Positions 26,233-36,652 of a DNA stretch of 64,000 nucleotides are shown one piece after another. The DNA lies in NCBI RefSeq assembly GCF_900100185.1, contig NZ_FNEN01000010.1, forward strand, positions 1 through 64,000. The letters run 5' to 3'. Origin of the DNA: Natribacillus halophilus. GTDB taxonomy: Bacteria; Bacillota; Bacilli; Bacillales; Marinococcaceae. The notes below the pieces were generated by a model that saw only the letters and a list, made by a program, of their open reading frames with translations, did not search any database and had not been told where the DNA came from. A program made the translations under genes and the position numbers. Positions within the stretch are counted from its first letter, which is position 1; each line of letters starts with the position of its first letter.

Positions 26233-26868
26233 GTGAACCAAACATTCAAAAATCTCGATAAAACAAAGCAAAAACGGATATTGAATGCGGCTATGAAAGA
26301 ATTCGCCGAAAATGGGTATGAGCAAGCTTCTACCAATAAAATCATACAGAACGCTGGGATCGGCAAGGGGACGCTCTTTCATTATTTCAACAATAAAAAA
26401 GACCTTTATGAATATCTTGTCGATTATGCTCTTAACATTACCAACACCGAATATCTGCAACACATTGATATCGATGAATCGGATTTCATCGAAAGGTTGA
26501 AGCAAATCGCACGGATCAAAGCAGAGTTTCACGATAATAATCCTGATGTCAGAAATTTTATAGGAACGGTCGTTCTGAATGATGACGTGGCATTGCCGGA
26601 TGACTTAGAAACTCGCCTTTCCAATTTTCAAAAAACCGGCCATGCATTGTTGTATGAAAAAATTGATAAAAGCTTATTTCGTGACGATATTGATGTAGAA
26701 AAGGCTTTTCAAATTATTAGATGGGCCATTGAAGGTTATCAAAATGAGCTACTGCAACAATTTCAAGGCGAGAAGATTGCACACATCGATTTACAACCCT
26801 ACTGGGATGAATTCTATGAATATCTAGATGTGCTAAATACGACATTTTACAAGGAGGATCAGACATGA
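26233..26868 (+). CDS. TetR/AcrR family regulator (exporter 3)
   Basis: 211 aa from GTG 26233 (GGGGGTGA upstream). Helix-turn-helix ENGYEQASTNKIIQNAGIGKG continued by TLFHYFNNKKDLYEYLVD. Its stop overlaps the ATPase start (ATGA-type), so regulator, ATPase and permease are one operon, controlled from the paired TTGACC sites. Confidence 0.93.
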   Translation: MNQTFKNLDKTKQKRILNAAMKEFAENGYEQASTNKIIQNAGIGKGTLFHYFNNKKDLYEYLVDYALNITNTEYLQHIDIDESDFIERLKQIARIKAEFHDNNPDVRNFIGTVVLNDDVALPDDLETRLSNFQKTGHALLYEKIDKSLFRDDIDVEKAFQIIRWAIEGYQNELLQQFQGEKIAHIDLQPYWDEFYEYLDVLNTTFYKEDQT

Positions 26869-27773
26869 GTGTGCTAGCCGTGAATAATCTAACGAAACGA
26901 TTCGGGAAATTCACAGCATTAGACGGGGTGAACATTGAAGTGAATGAAGGGGAGATCTATGGTTTCATCGGTCCGAATGGTGCTGGAAAATCAACGACCA
27001 TTCGTGTACTTCTCGGTATTTTAAAAGCGACACAAGGAAATGCGAAGATCTTTGGGCAAGACGCATGGTCGGATGCGGTTGAGATTCACAAGCATATCGC
27101 ATATGTGCCGGGAGATGTGAACCTTTGGCCAAACTTGACGGGCGGTGAGGTGATTGATCTTTTTGTGAAACTGCGGGGAAATAACAATAAGAGCAGGCGG
27201 GAAGAATTAATCCAAAAGTACAATCTCGATCCCACCAAAAAATGCCGAACCTATTCGAAAGGCAATCGTCAGAAGGTCGCGTTAGTGGCTGCTTTCGCCT
27301 CCGATGCTGATCTTTATATATTAGACGAACCTACATCCGGCCTTGATCCGCTCATGGAACAAATCTTTCAGGAATGTGTGCTGGATGTGAAGAGCAAAGG
27401 CAAAAGCGTGTTGCTTTCCAGTCATGTCTTATCGGAAGTAGAAAAGTTATGTGATCGCGTCGGTATTATTCGCCAAGGAAAAATGATTGAATCGGGCACG
27501 TTAAGTGAATTGCGTCATTTGACACGCGTCCATATGCTTGTCGAAACGAAACAAACACTCACCGGCCTGTATGAATTAGAGGGTGTTCATGCCATAGAGG
27601 AGAAGGATCAAGCCGTATCCTTCCAGGTTGATGCCGAGGAATTGGATAACGTCATCAAGCATGTCAGTGCATTCGGCATCTTAAAATTGGAAAGCACACC
27701 GCCAACATTGGAAGATTTATTTATGCGTCATTATGAACAAAAAGATGAATCCGAGGTGGGAGGTGCATCCTGA
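26865..27773 (+). CDS. ABC transporter ATP-binding protein (exporter 3)
   Basis: 302 aa. Walker A GPNGAGKSTTI, signature variant YSKGNRQKVAL, Walker B LYILDEPTSGLDP, H-loop LSSHVLSEVEKLCD, and an about 80-residue C-terminal domain. ATG after AAGGAGGATCAGAC. Overlaps the permease gene by one base. Confidence 0.93.
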   Translation: MSVLAVNNLTKRFGKFTALDGVNIEVNEGEIYGFIGPNGAGKSTTIRVLLGILKATQGNAKIFGQDAWSDAVEIHKHIAYVPGDVNLWPNLTGGEVIDLFVKLRGNNNKSRREELIQKYNLDPTKKCRTYSKGNRQKVALVAAFASDADLYILDEPTSGLDPLMEQIFQECVLDVKSKGKSVLLSSHVLSEVEKLCDRVGIIRQGKMIESGTLSELRHLTRVHMLVETKQTLTGLYELEGVHAIEEKDQAVSFQVDAEELDNVIKHVSAFGILKLESTPPTLEDLFMRHYEQKDESEVGGAS

Positions 27774-29374
27774 TGGCCCAATCTCTTTTTAAAAAAACCG
27801 GCTCTCTATTTCGATTTATGTTGAGACGTGATCGCCTCCGTATCCCTTTATGGTTAATCGGGATCACCTTCTTTACATTGATTGTACCTATAGCCTTTGT
27901 TGATTTGTATGCTTCCCAACATGAGAGGGACGGGTTGGCTGAAACGATGGCCAATCCCGCGGTGACGGCCATGGTAGGCCCGGGGGATTTGGAAAATTAT
28001 ACGATCGGTGCGATGACGTCTCATCAAATGCTGCTATTCACAGCTGTTGTGGTCGGTCTGATGAGCATTTGGCTTGTGGCTCGTCATACGCGCGCAGATG
28101 AAGAAGATGGACGAATTGAAATGATCCGCTCCCTTCCGATCGGGCGTGTATCCAACTTAAATGCAACATTGCTGGTTTTGTGTGTAACACATGTAATTTT
28201 AGCGCTCATCACTGGCTTTGGATTGTATGCTTTAGGGATTGAAAGTATGGGTCTAGAGGGTTCCCTACTTTATGGTGCTTCGTTAGGGGGAATCGGTATT
28301 TTTTTCGCTGGTGTAACAGTTGTTTTCGCTCAGCTCTCTGAGAGTTCACGTGGAACCATTGGTTTTTCCATTGCAGTGCTGCTCATCGCTTATCTTGTTC
28401 GCGCGGTTGGTGATGTAGGGAATGAAACGTTATCATGGATCTCCCCTTTTGGTTGGGTGACGCAAACGGAGGTTTACGCGAACAATCATTGGGAACCGCT
28501 GGCTTTAATGGTTGGTGTAGCAATCGTGCTGGGGGTGCTAGCCAATTATTTAAACGCGATTCGCGATTTGGAAGCCGGTTTTTTTCCGGCAAGACCGGGA
28601 AGAAAAAAGGCCTCAGCCTTTTTGCAAAGCCCGATAGGACTCGCTGTAAAACTGCAGTGCACCGGCATGATTGCCTGGGCTATTGGAATGCTCGTGATGG
28701 GTGTTGCCTATGGATCCGTACTAGGGGACTTGGAAGCTTTTTTTGAAGGCAATGAAATGATGGAACAAATGCTCGTGGCCGAGGAAGGATATACGCTGAC
28801 CGAGCAATTTATTCCGTCGTTAATGGTTGTTATGGCATTACTTGCCACTGTGCCCCCTGTCATGGCAATGTTGAAACTTTATGGGGAAGAGAAAAAGAAC
28901 CGCATTGATCATTTGCTTGGAAGGGCTGTCTCGCGCACAAGGTTGATGGGCAGTTATTTGATCATCTCAGTCGTGAATGGGTTTGTCATGCTTTCTCTAA
29001 CGGCCATCGGTCTTTGGTCTGCGGGCGCTACCGTCATGGAAGAAGGCCTTGATTTTGGCACAATCTATGGTGCAGCGTTGGTCTATTATCCGGCCATGCT
29101 CGTGATGATCGGTCTTGCCGTTCTGTTCATCGGTGTGCTTCCAAAGTTGGGTAGTGTCATTTGGCTTTATGTCTTTTATACTTTCATTGTTCTTTATTTG
29201 GGTGGATTATTAGATTTTCCGGATTGGGTCGGGCATTTATCTCCATATGGGTATATCCCCGAACTCCCGGTTGATGAGATGGAATGGGTGCCGATAAGCA
29301 TTTTGGTTATCATCGCGGTTATTCTAATGATTGCAGGGTTTATTGGGTACCATAAACGAGATATAGAGGGATAA
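27773..29374 (+). CDS. Large ABC-2 type permease (exporter 3)
   Basis: 533 aa with about 12 membrane helices in two halves (six around residues 25-265, six around 300-525), the type annotated as exporter of polyketide antibiotics. Soluble acidic loops (EAFFEGNEMMEQMLVAEEGY). Probably works as one double-size permease with two ATPase copies. Substrate unknown. Confidence 0.9.
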   Translation: MAQSLFKKTGSLFRFMLRRDRLRIPLWLIGITFFTLIVPIAFVDLYASQHERDGLAETMANPAVTAMVGPGDLENYTIGAMTSHQMLLFTAVVVGLMSIWLVARHTRADEEDGRIEMIRSLPIGRVSNLNATLLVLCVTHVILALITGFGLYALGIESMGLEGSLLYGASLGGIGIFFAGVTVVFAQLSESSRGTIGFSIAVLLIAYLVRAVGDVGNETLSWISPFGWVTQTEVYANNHWEPLALMVGVAIVLGVLANYLNAIRDLEAGFFPARPGRKKASAFLQSPIGLAVKLQCTGMIAWAIGMLVMGVAYGSVLGDLEAFFEGNEMMEQMLVAEEGYTLTEQFIPSLMVVMALLATVPPVMAMLKLYGEEKKNRIDHLLGRAVSRTRLMGSYLIISVVNGFVMLSLTAIGLWSAGATVMEEGLDFGTIYGAALVYYPAMLVMIGLAVLFIGVLPKLGSVIWLYVFYTFIVLYLGGLLDFPDWVGHLSPYGYIPELPVDEMEWVPISILVIIAVILMIAGFIGYHKRDIEG

Positions 29375-29612
29375 TCATTGTATACTGGTGAAACCAAAAG
29401 AAGTAGATTAGTTGATCAGTGTCAATAAAGATGTACCGCAAATGAGATCAGATTGTGGAATAAGGCGATGGTGTAAAATAGGGATTTATAATTTGATGAT
29501 AAGTTAAGCGGTAATGTTATGGAACAAAGCGCCTTGAAGCTTCTTAGCAGTACCAGCAATTTGAGTTAGATTCATTTATGTTATAAGACTTATAAGGTAA
29601 GGAGGTCAGCTA
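29375..29612. other. Intergenic region without a recognised gene
   Basis: 238 AT-rich bases between the exporter 3 permease and the epimerase-like gene. Apart from the AAGGAGG ribosome site at about 29600 I see no clear terminator, ORF or repeat. Confidence 0.6.
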
Positions 29613-30620
29613 ATGAAAGTACTTGTGTTGGGAGGGACCCACCATGTTGGACGCGCTGTTGTTGAAGCTGCATTAGTGCGTGGAGACAAGGTTACTACCC
29701 TTAACCGTGGAATAAGCGGAGTCCCAGTAGCTGGTGTAGAAGAAATTTTCGCTGATCGGATGAACCGGGATGCTGTCAGCAAGGCTATAGGCGACCGTAC
29801 ATGGGATGCTGTTATTGATACATGGGCATGGGAACCACGAGTGGTTCAGGACACAGTAGAACTGCTTGCTGATCGAGTTAACCATTATGGATATGTTTCG
29901 AGTCGGGGCGTGTATCAGTGGCCATGGCCATCTAATGCGGATGAAAATGCACCATTAGTCAATGGAAACCCATTTAGCGAAAACAGCGAAAATTATGCTG
30001 AAGCTAAGCGTGGTTGTGAAATATCAGTAATCAATACCTTTAAAGAGAATGCTCTTATTGCTCGTCCAGGGATGATACTTGGACCATACGAAGATGTAGG
30101 TCGAATCCCTTGGTGGATGCGACGTCTTGAGCGCAATGGAAGAGTACTAGCCCCAGGACCCGTTGATACTCCATTGCAATATATTGACGCTCATGATTTG
30201 GCATTATGGATGCTATCATGTGCTGAACGGGATGTTGGAGGAACCTTCAATGTAGCATGTGAACCCCATTTCACGACCGTTGGAGAGCTACTTTACACAA
30301 TCAAAGATGTTATTGGAAGCGATACTGAACTCGTATGGGCAGATCCTGATTTGCTTGAACGTGAGGATTTTATGCTCGGTATGGAGTTTGGATTACGATA
30401 CCCAGGACTGCCGAAACCTAGTGGATTGCATGACGCTAATGTTACTGCTGCACATCAAGCTGGTCTTACCATTCGCCCTTTACGTAAAACTCTAGCAGAA
30501 ACATGGAAATGGCTTTATGACGAAGGAAACCCCAAGCCGCGTCCCGATTCTCCTTCACTAGATTCATTGATTGATCCTGCTAAAGAGAAAATAGTAATTA
30601 ACAAGATTACTCAATTCTAA
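29613..30620 (+). CDS. NAD(P)-dependent epimerase/reductase-like protein (extended SDR)
   Basis: 335 aa with an N-terminal Rossmann motif LVLGGTHHVGRAVVEAAL and an extended-SDR layout (VDTWAWEPRVVQD, YGYVSSRGVYQWP, the active-site-region NYAEAKRGCE, and ARPGMILGPYEDVGRIPWW). The YxxxK motif reads YAEAK. Good ribosome site AAGGAGG. Close relatives are common in actinobacteria and bacilli but the substrate is unknown. First of a three-gene same-strand cluster with a hydrolase and a rifamycin-phosphotransferase-like gene. Confidence 0.87.
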   Translation: MKVLVLGGTHHVGRAVVEAALVRGDKVTTLNRGISGVPVAGVEEIFADRMNRDAVSKAIGDRTWDAVIDTWAWEPRVVQDTVELLADRVNHYGYVSSRGVYQWPWPSNADENAPLVNGNPFSENSENYAEAKRGCEISVINTFKENALIARPGMILGPYEDVGRIPWWMRRLERNGRVLAPGPVDTPLQYIDAHDLALWMLSCAERDVGGTFNVACEPHFTTVGELLYTIKDVIGSDTELVWADPDLLEREDFMLGMEFGLRYPGLPKPSGLHDANVTAAHQAGLTIRPLRKTLAETWKWLYDEGNPKPRPDSPSLDSLIDPAKEKIVINKITQF

Positions 30621-30747
30621 TAGAAAGCCTTTAATTGAATAACGACAGGAGAAGATTTTATTAAGTATGTAAGTTTAGTTTAGTAAGGGTAGATGAAACA
30701 TTTGAAGAAGAAGTTATTTTAAATGTAAGAAATAAGGGTGTTCAGTA

Positions 30748-31599
30748 ATGAATAATCATTGTCATGATATTAAACACCATTCACTTGAACGACGTGGTGC
30801 AAAAATTCACTATTGGTTGACTAAGCATCATAGTACAGCGTCCACGGTAATTTTAACTCATGGTGCTTCACTTGATCATCGTATGTTTGATACACAGGTG
30901 AAGGTTTTACACGATGCCGGATATCGAGTATTAACATGGGATGTTCGCGGGCATGGGTTATCGAAACCTCTAGGAGAGGAATTTACTGTACAGATCGTTG
31001 TGGAAGACTTAGAGGAAATCATTCATAAACATGAGTTAGATGAGATTATTCTCGTCGGGCATTCTTTTGGTGGTTATGTTTCGCAGATGCTGACATTTCT
31101 TCGGGCAGGAAAGGTAAGGGCGATGGCTGTCATTGGATGTATGGATATTATGGAAGTTCCCTCTTTTGGCATGCGTATAGCCTACCGGAACATGTCGCGT
31201 ATTTTTCGCATGATACCGGAAAGTATCTTACGGAAAAGGTTTGCTGAAGGGATGGGAATAACAGAAGCTGTACAAAACTACGCACTGAACACAAACAAAC
31301 AGTTAACGCGTGATGAATTTATTGAAGTTATGGATGTCGGTGTTCGTGCTATATATGAAGATCCTCTTTTTGGGAAGGAGTACTTCATTCAGAAGCCATT
31401 TTTGTTAACTCATGGTGAGAAAGATAGTGCGGAAAGAGGAACTTTTGTCAAAAAGGCTCCAGACTGGGCAAAGCGTGAACTGTATTGCCAGTATAAAGTG
31501 ATTCCGAACGCAGGGCATAATGCGAATCAAGACAACCCAGATTATTTTAATGGTGTCTTGCTTAAATTCATTGAAAATTTAAATCACAATCAAAAGTAG
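30748..31599 (+). CDS. Alpha/beta hydrolase
   Basis: 283 aa. Oxyanion segment LTHGASLDHRMFD, nucleophile elbow GHSFGG (about residue 113, Ser nucleophile), and the C-terminal catalytic His in PNAGHNANQDNP. Typical esterase/lactonase-like fold with a cap region; substrate unknown. It lies 23 bases before the PEP-synthase-like gene, so they are likely co-transcribed. Confidence 0.9.
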   Translation: MNNHCHDIKHHSLERRGAKIHYWLTKHHSTASTVILTHGASLDHRMFDTQVKVLHDAGYRVLTWDVRGHGLSKPLGEEFTVQIVVEDLEEIIHKHELDEIILVGHSFGGYVSQMLTFLRAGKVRAMAVIGCMDIMEVPSFGMRIAYRNMSRIFRMIPESILRKRFAEGMGITEAVQNYALNTNKQLTRDEFIEVMDVGVRAIYEDPLFGKEYFIQKPFLLTHGEKDSAERGTFVKKAPDWAKRELYCQYKVIPNAGHNANQDNPDYFNGVLLKFIENLNHNQK

Positions 31600-31622
31600 G
31601 GTTAGACAAAGGAGATTTTTTT

Positions 31623-34289
31623 ATGGACTACATTCTTGATTTCCATGATATTGATCGAACTAGTCTATCTATGGTGGGAGGAAAAGGGGCGAACCTTGGG
31701 GAACTAAGCCAAGCAGGTTTTTTGGTTCCCCCTGGATTTTGTGTGACCACTGCAGGATATAAGCGACTCATTCAAGGGAAGGAAGAATTGTATGATATGG
31801 TCCGACAGCTCGATCAATTATCAACAGATCAGTTCGAAGAGATACAACGGTTGGGGCAAAGCATCCGCGACTATATTCTAAATCTTGAAGTTCCCGAACC
31901 GTTATATTCAGCAATCATGATATCTTGGGAAAACACAGGGAAAGAACATACGTATGCTATTCGTTCCAGTGCTACAGCCGAAGACCTTCCCCATGCTTCA
32001 TTCGCTGGTCAACAAGACTCTTTTCTCAATGTAAAGGGGGAGGAGCAACTAGTCGAATCGATTCAAAAATGTTGGGCTTCGCTTTTCACTGATCGTGCCA
32101 TTGTTTACCGTGCTCAAAACGGCTTTGATCATCGATCTGTGTTTTTGTCTATTGTTGTACAACGAATGATTCGTCCTGAGGTATCTGGCATTATGTTTAC
32201 CGCTGACCCAGTTAGCGGGCATCGCCATACAGTTTCCATTGATGTAGGATTTGGCTTAGGGGAGGCACTGGTTTCTGGGGAGGTCACGGCAGACTTGTAT
32301 AAGGTGCGAGATGGGCAGATCACCGATAAGAAAATAGCTAAAAAAGAAAAAGGGATTTTTCCTCTTCCTGGTGGTGGAACGGAAATGAAGCCATTGCCCG
32401 TGGAGCAACAAGATCAACCAGCCCTTAATGATGCAAGGGCTCTGGAACTTGCTAATCTTGGAAAACAGATCGAAGAACATTATGGAACCGAACAAGACAT
32501 TGAATGGTCCCTTGAAGAGGGGCAGCTTTATATTTTGCAAAGCCGACCGATTACTTCACTTTTTCCCATCCCTGCATCCGATGACAACAAGTACCGTATT
32601 TATTTTTCCTTAGGCCATAAGCAAATGATGACGGATTATATGAAGCCTCTTGGCCTATCCCTTTTTCAAACATTAATACCATCGGTTAAAGAAGGGGGAG
32701 AAAATCTCCTTACAAATGCCGGCGGACGGTTATTTGTGAATTATTCTTATTTATTATATATGAAATCTGTACAGAAGCAACTCAAGCAAAAGACGTATAT
32801 AGATCTTGATCTTCGAGCCCTTCAAAACGTTGTGTTAAGTGAGGAATTTGAAAAAAGAATTCCTAAACGAGGAAATAAAAAGAAAGTCGTCCAACTTTAT
32901 ATCAAACCTATATGGCGTATAATGGGGAAGGCCATACCTAGAACCATCGCAAGTATCTACTTTGAGAATCCAACATTGGCCTTACAACGCGCCTATGCTA
33001 ATTTTCATGAAGACATTCATCGTTTTCAACAAAAGATGAAACAGTATGATCATGCCGAACGGATCCGTTTGATCAAGGAACACGCCAGACACGATTTATT
33101 CCAATCCCTTACTAACCCTGTAGCCTATACGTTTGTAGGAATGATAACATTCTCCCGTATTCAAAGGTGTGTCAAAAAATGGCTGGGAGAAGACGTAAAT
33201 CCCGCCATTCATCAATCTCAACCGGGGAATATTACGAGTGAAATTGGAATGAAGATTGGTGATTTGGCGGAGGCAGCAAGACCGTATCCGGAAGTGGTGG
33301 AATACCTTCATAAAGCAAACGATGAAACGTTTGTTCAAGACTTAAAAAGTGTCGAAGGAGGGGAAGTTTTTCTCACATCCCTGCATTCATTTATGGCAAA
33401 TTTCGGGATGCGGGCTTCAGGTGAGATTGATATTACCAGGGTTCGCTGGCATGAAGCACCGACCATGCTTGTGCCCTCTATTCTCAGTCATATGAGAAAT
33501 AACGCCCCCAATGAACATCACGAAAAATTTGCACATGGAGAACAAGAAGCTCGTGAAACGATCCAGGCGTTGTTAGAGCGTGTAAAAACGCGAAGGAGTC
33601 CAAGAAAAGCTAAAAAGCTCTCCCGCCTCCTCACCGTTTATCGGCATACGGTAGGCATACGAGAACTGCCTAAGTATGTGATTGTTTGTTATTTTGACGT
33701 TTATCGAAGGGTGATTCTAGAAGAGGCAAAATATCTTGTTCAACGAGGAGACCTTTATCAAGAAACCGACATCTACTACCTGACGTTAGATGAATTGATT
33801 GTACTATTGGAAAAGGGTTCCGAAGAGACTGTATCATCAATCCCCGATCGGAAAAATCATGAAAAGCGTTACCGAACGCTCATGCCTCCTAGTGTGATGA
33901 GCAGCGATGGAGAAATCTTCTCAGCTGTAAATCAAGATCAAGAATCTGCAAATGTATTGGTAGGAACGCCAGTATCTGCAGGTGTTGTTGAAGGGACTGT
34001 TAAAGTGGTTCGAAGTTTGGAAGAAGGGGAATTGAATAAAGGAGATATTCTCGTCGCCCCTTATACAGATCCAGGATGGACACCTTTATTTTCTTCAGCA
34101 AAAGCCCTTATAACAGAGGTTGGAGGAACCATGACACACGGATCGGTCGTGGCCAGAGAAAATGGCATACCTGCTGTTGTCAGTGTAGAGAATGCAACGA
34201 AAATCTTAAAAGATGATCAAATGATCCGGGTGGACGGAACGGGAGGGTTTGTTGAAATATTAGATGATGAGATAGACAACGCTAAGTAA
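31623..34289 (+). CDS. PEP-synthase-like dikinase, probable rifamycin phosphotransferase (Rph) family
   Basis: 888 aa in the Rph/PpsA order: ATP-grasp domain at the N-terminus (MVGGKGANLGELSQAGF, then IRSSATAEDLPHASFAGQQ, and FTADPVSGHR), a middle helical domain (about residues 330-770), and the swivelling His domain near the C-terminus (GGTMTHGSVVARENGIPAVV, catalytic His). Size and layout fit Rph enzymes, which inactivate rifampicin by phosphorylation using ATP. True PEP synthases have a C-terminal PEP-binding barrel, which is missing here. The drug substrate is inferred. Confidence 0.85.
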   Translation: MDYILDFHDIDRTSLSMVGGKGANLGELSQAGFLVPPGFCVTTAGYKRLIQGKEELYDMVRQLDQLSTDQFEEIQRLGQSIRDYILNLEVPEPLYSAIMISWENTGKEHTYAIRSSATAEDLPHASFAGQQDSFLNVKGEEQLVESIQKCWASLFTDRAIVYRAQNGFDHRSVFLSIVVQRMIRPEVSGIMFTADPVSGHRHTVSIDVGFGLGEALVSGEVTADLYKVRDGQITDKKIAKKEKGIFPLPGGGTEMKPLPVEQQDQPALNDARALELANLGKQIEEHYGTEQDIEWSLEEGQLYILQSRPITSLFPIPASDDNKYRIYFSLGHKQMMTDYMKPLGLSLFQTLIPSVKEGGENLLTNAGGRLFVNYSYLLYMKSVQKQLKQKTYIDLDLRALQNVVLSEEFEKRIPKRGNKKKVVQLYIKPIWRIMGKAIPRTIASIYFENPTLALQRAYANFHEDIHRFQQKMKQYDHAERIRLIKEHARHDLFQSLTNPVAYTFVGMITFSRIQRCVKKWLGEDVNPAIHQSQPGNITSEIGMKIGDLAEAARPYPEVVEYLHKANDETFVQDLKSVEGGEVFLTSLHSFMANFGMRASGEIDITRVRWHEAPTMLVPSILSHMRNNAPNEHHEKFAHGEQEARETIQALLERVKTRRSPRKAKKLSRLLTVYRHTVGIRELPKYVIVCYFDVYRRVILEEAKYLVQRGDLYQETDIYYLTLDELIVLLEKGSEETVSSIPDRKNHEKRYRTLMPPSVMSSDGEIFSAVNQDQESANVLVGTPVSAGVVEGTVKVVRSLEEGELNKGDILVAPYTDPGWTPLFSSAKALITEVGGTMTHGSVVARENGIPAVVSVENATKILKDDQMIRVDGTGGFVEILDDEIDNAK

Positions 34290-34345
34290 TTGTAGCTTTG
34301 AAATAAAGTTTGAGCAATAATACCTCGCAAACCCGTATATTACCG

Positions 34346-34402
34346 TAAACAGAAAGAATCCATTTGGAAAAAAGATTTATCAAAATGGATTCTTTCTTTG
34401 TG
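34346..34402 (+). terminator. Intrinsic terminator after the Rph-like gene
   Basis: AGAAAGAATCCATTT pairs with AAATGGATTCTTTCT around a 17-base loop, followed by TTG; long stem. Confidence 0.75.
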
Positions 34403-34454
34403 CTGTAGTGTTCAATTTTTATAAAAAAGTTTGATCACTTTCTGATGATGATAT

Positions 34455-34713
34455 TCAGCAAAAGCTTCGATTCTTGAATAGGATAACTCGTATTAGCTGG
34501 TTTTGCTGGGGATCACCTTTTAAGTAATTCATCGCAACATTTCTGGTTTGTTCATCTGGATCGTCATATAATAGTTGTTCGGTGAACTCCTATATATCTT
34601 CTAGCCTTCTTCTTTCATGATAAAATTTTAAGGTATCAGGATTGACCGAAAAGTTCGGGTAAGTATTCAGATAAACACATAAAAATACATTGAAATAAGA
34701 TATTTTTGCACGT
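34455..34713 (-). pseudogene. Small decayed ORF with an internal stop
   Basis: On the minus strand a protein-like frame runs NTYPNFSVNPDTLKFYHERR, RLEDI, in-frame TAG, EFTEQLLYDDPDEQTRNVAM, NYLKGDPQQN and so on to a TGA at 34455. No start codon with a ribosome site is visible. Family unknown. The rest of 34403-34951 holds two copies of AATGAAACATAAG (about 34770 and 34830) and nothing else I can name. Confidence 0.5.
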
Positions 34714-34951
34714 CCCCCCGAAATAGTGGAATAAGTCTGGATTCAGATGGATCCTTTAATTGGATCTTAATGAAACATAAGAGCATTTATGTTTATTTAC
34801 ATCTTACAGATTAGTGTGGTAGCCATAATGAAACATAAGTTATCCTGTTTGGTATTTAACCAAATAAACATAATTTATTTTCTTCTTACTCCCCTTTATC
34901 GTTCCCGTTCCTGTTAATACGATGTAAGCGACATTCCTGATATTCCTGATT

Positions 34952-35728
34952 CTAATGCTGGTCTGCAAAAAGCCACCAATATAATGTACTGAGAAAGCCT
35001 AGCAAACTTGTAATGCCGATGATGATTAAACTGCTCCAACTGATGATGGTTTCTCCGGTTAAACCACTGTAGAGTGCCGGTACCGCCCATGGAAAATATT
35101 CACCGTGCCCTACAGCCGTAAGAATTTGAGAAAAAATAAGGGTAATAATGACAAAGCCTACCGGAGCTAAATACCCACGACTATAACTTGCAAAGAAAGC
35201 AACAGGCGTACTTAGAACAATCGTTAACATGGTAACGATTAGTATGACATACAGATTCTGCATCACGATGGCTGAAGACCATTGTGGAAGCCCTACGATC
35301 CACCCAATAAAAAAACCGAGAGCTACGATATATGCACTTAATACTATGTTTGTCATAAATGATGCTAAAAATTTTGATGTAACAATCACTGCTCTTGAAT
35401 AAGGAAGAGTCAGTAGATCTTTTACAGTGTTATCCACGTATTCCCTTCCAAATATCCAACTTGTAACAAAACCAAAAACGAAAATACCGCCTACTCCAAT
35501 CATTTGGGCATGTAAATCTAAATAGGACTGCCAATTAGCCTCTCCTGCAACTTGTGCTTGAGCTCCGACTAATCCAGCACTTTCCGCAAGTGCTGGATCT
35601 TTTAATACGAACATAAAAAAGCCAGCCATTAGTGGAGCAATGCTAAAAGCTGCTGCGATTATCCAAATGACTTTGGACTTGATGATTTTAAGTCCTTCCG
35701 TGTGCAAGGTAGCGAGAAAATATTTCAT
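34952..35728 (-). CDS. ABC-2 type permease (exporter 4)
   Basis: 258 aa, about six membrane helices, with the loop WIFGREYVDNTVKDLLTLPYSR that is typical of bacitracin/lantibiotic-type permeases (BcrB/LanE-like). Start overlaps the ATPase stop (ATGA type). Last gene of a TetR-ATPase-permease operon on the minus strand. Confidence 0.9.
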   Translation of the reverse strand: MKYFLATLHTEGLKIIKSKVIWIIAAAFSIAPLMAGFFMFVLKDPALAESAGLVGAQAQVAGEANWQSYLDLHAQMIGVGGIFVFGFVTSWIFGREYVDNTVKDLLTLPYSRAVIVTSKFLASFMTNIVLSAYIVALGFFIGWIVGLPQWSSAIVMQNLYVILIVTMLTIVLSTPVAFFASYSRGYLAPVGFVIITLIFSQILTAVGHGEYFPWAVPALYSGLTGETIISWSSLIIIGITSLLGFLSTLYWWLFADQH

Positions 35729-36651
35729 TGCAATGTTTCACCTCCTCTTTCGATGATGTTTAGAAAATGAGATTCTAAGTTTTCCTCTTTTACAGTTAAT
35801 TTTGTTGGGGGAAACCCTTTGTAAACAAGCAATCGGGATATCTTATCGGGATCTTGAATTGCCCTTCTATCGGTGGTTTCAATTAATCCTTTGTTATTTA
35901 TTTTTGAGATGTACCCAGCCGTTGTTAGTTGAGAAATAGCTGACTGATTATTACGAGTATCAATGACCAGCTGTTGATTGAGAAGGTCACTCAATTTAAT
36001 GGATTCAATTTCTTGTATTAATCGCCCATTATGAATAATGCCAATTTTCGTTGCTATTTTAGCTACTTCACTGAGCAGATGACTGCTCATTAAAATGGTA
36101 ACGCCTCTATTAAACGCTAAATCTTGAAGTAATTTTCTAATTTCTACAATTCCTGAAGGGTCTAAGCCATTCATTGGCTCATCTAAAATTAAGATTTCAG
36201 GTGAATGAAGAAGAGCCTTTGCAATTCCTAACCGTTGAGCATTCCCTAATGAAAGAGTCCCTGCCTTCTTTTGGGCATATCGTGTTAAATGAAGCTGTTC
36301 CATTACTTTTGGCACGATATCGGGGTCTGAAATCAATCTGATACGCCGAAAAATTGTTAAATTTTCTAGAACAGTAAGCTCAGGATAACAAGGGGGAGTT
36401 TCAACGATGTGTCCTACGCTTCTCCAAATACGATGATTAGTGGAAGTTATTTTTTTCCCTTTTATATAGCAAGTGCCTTCTGTTGGTTTGATCATGCCAA
36501 GTAACATTCTAATCGTTGTCGTTTTACCAGACCCATTTAATCCGATAAATCCATATATTTCTCCTTCACAAATGTTTAACGAAACATCTTTAACAGCCTG
36601 AAAACCTTTGTAGTTCTTTGATATACGGTTTGATTTAATGACTGTTCGCAA
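35725..36651 (-). CDS. BcrA-like ABC transporter ATP-binding protein (exporter 4)
   Basis: 308 aa from TTG 36651 (LRTVIKSNRISKNYKGFQAV), preceded by GAGGAGGGGGAG. Walker A GLNGSGKTTTI, signature LSLGNAQRLGIAKAL, Walker B ILILDEPMNGLDP, as in bacitracin and lantibiotic exporters. The start lies next to the stop of the TetR gene. Confidence 0.92.
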   Translation of the reverse strand: MRTVIKSNRISKNYKGFQAVKDVSLNICEGEIYGFIGLNGSGKTTTIRMLLGMIKPTEGTCYIKGKKITSTNHRIWRSVGHIVETPPCYPELTVLENLTIFRRIRLISDPDIVPKVMEQLHLTRYAQKKAGTLSLGNAQRLGIAKALLHSPEILILDEPMNGLDPSGIVEIRKLLQDLAFNRGVTILMSSHLLSEVAKIATKIGIIHNGRLIQEIESIKLSDLLNQQLVIDTRNNQSAISQLTTAGYISKINNKGLIETTDRRAIQDPDKISRLLVYKGFPPTKLTVKEENLESHFLNIIERGGETLQ

Positions 36652-36652
36652 T

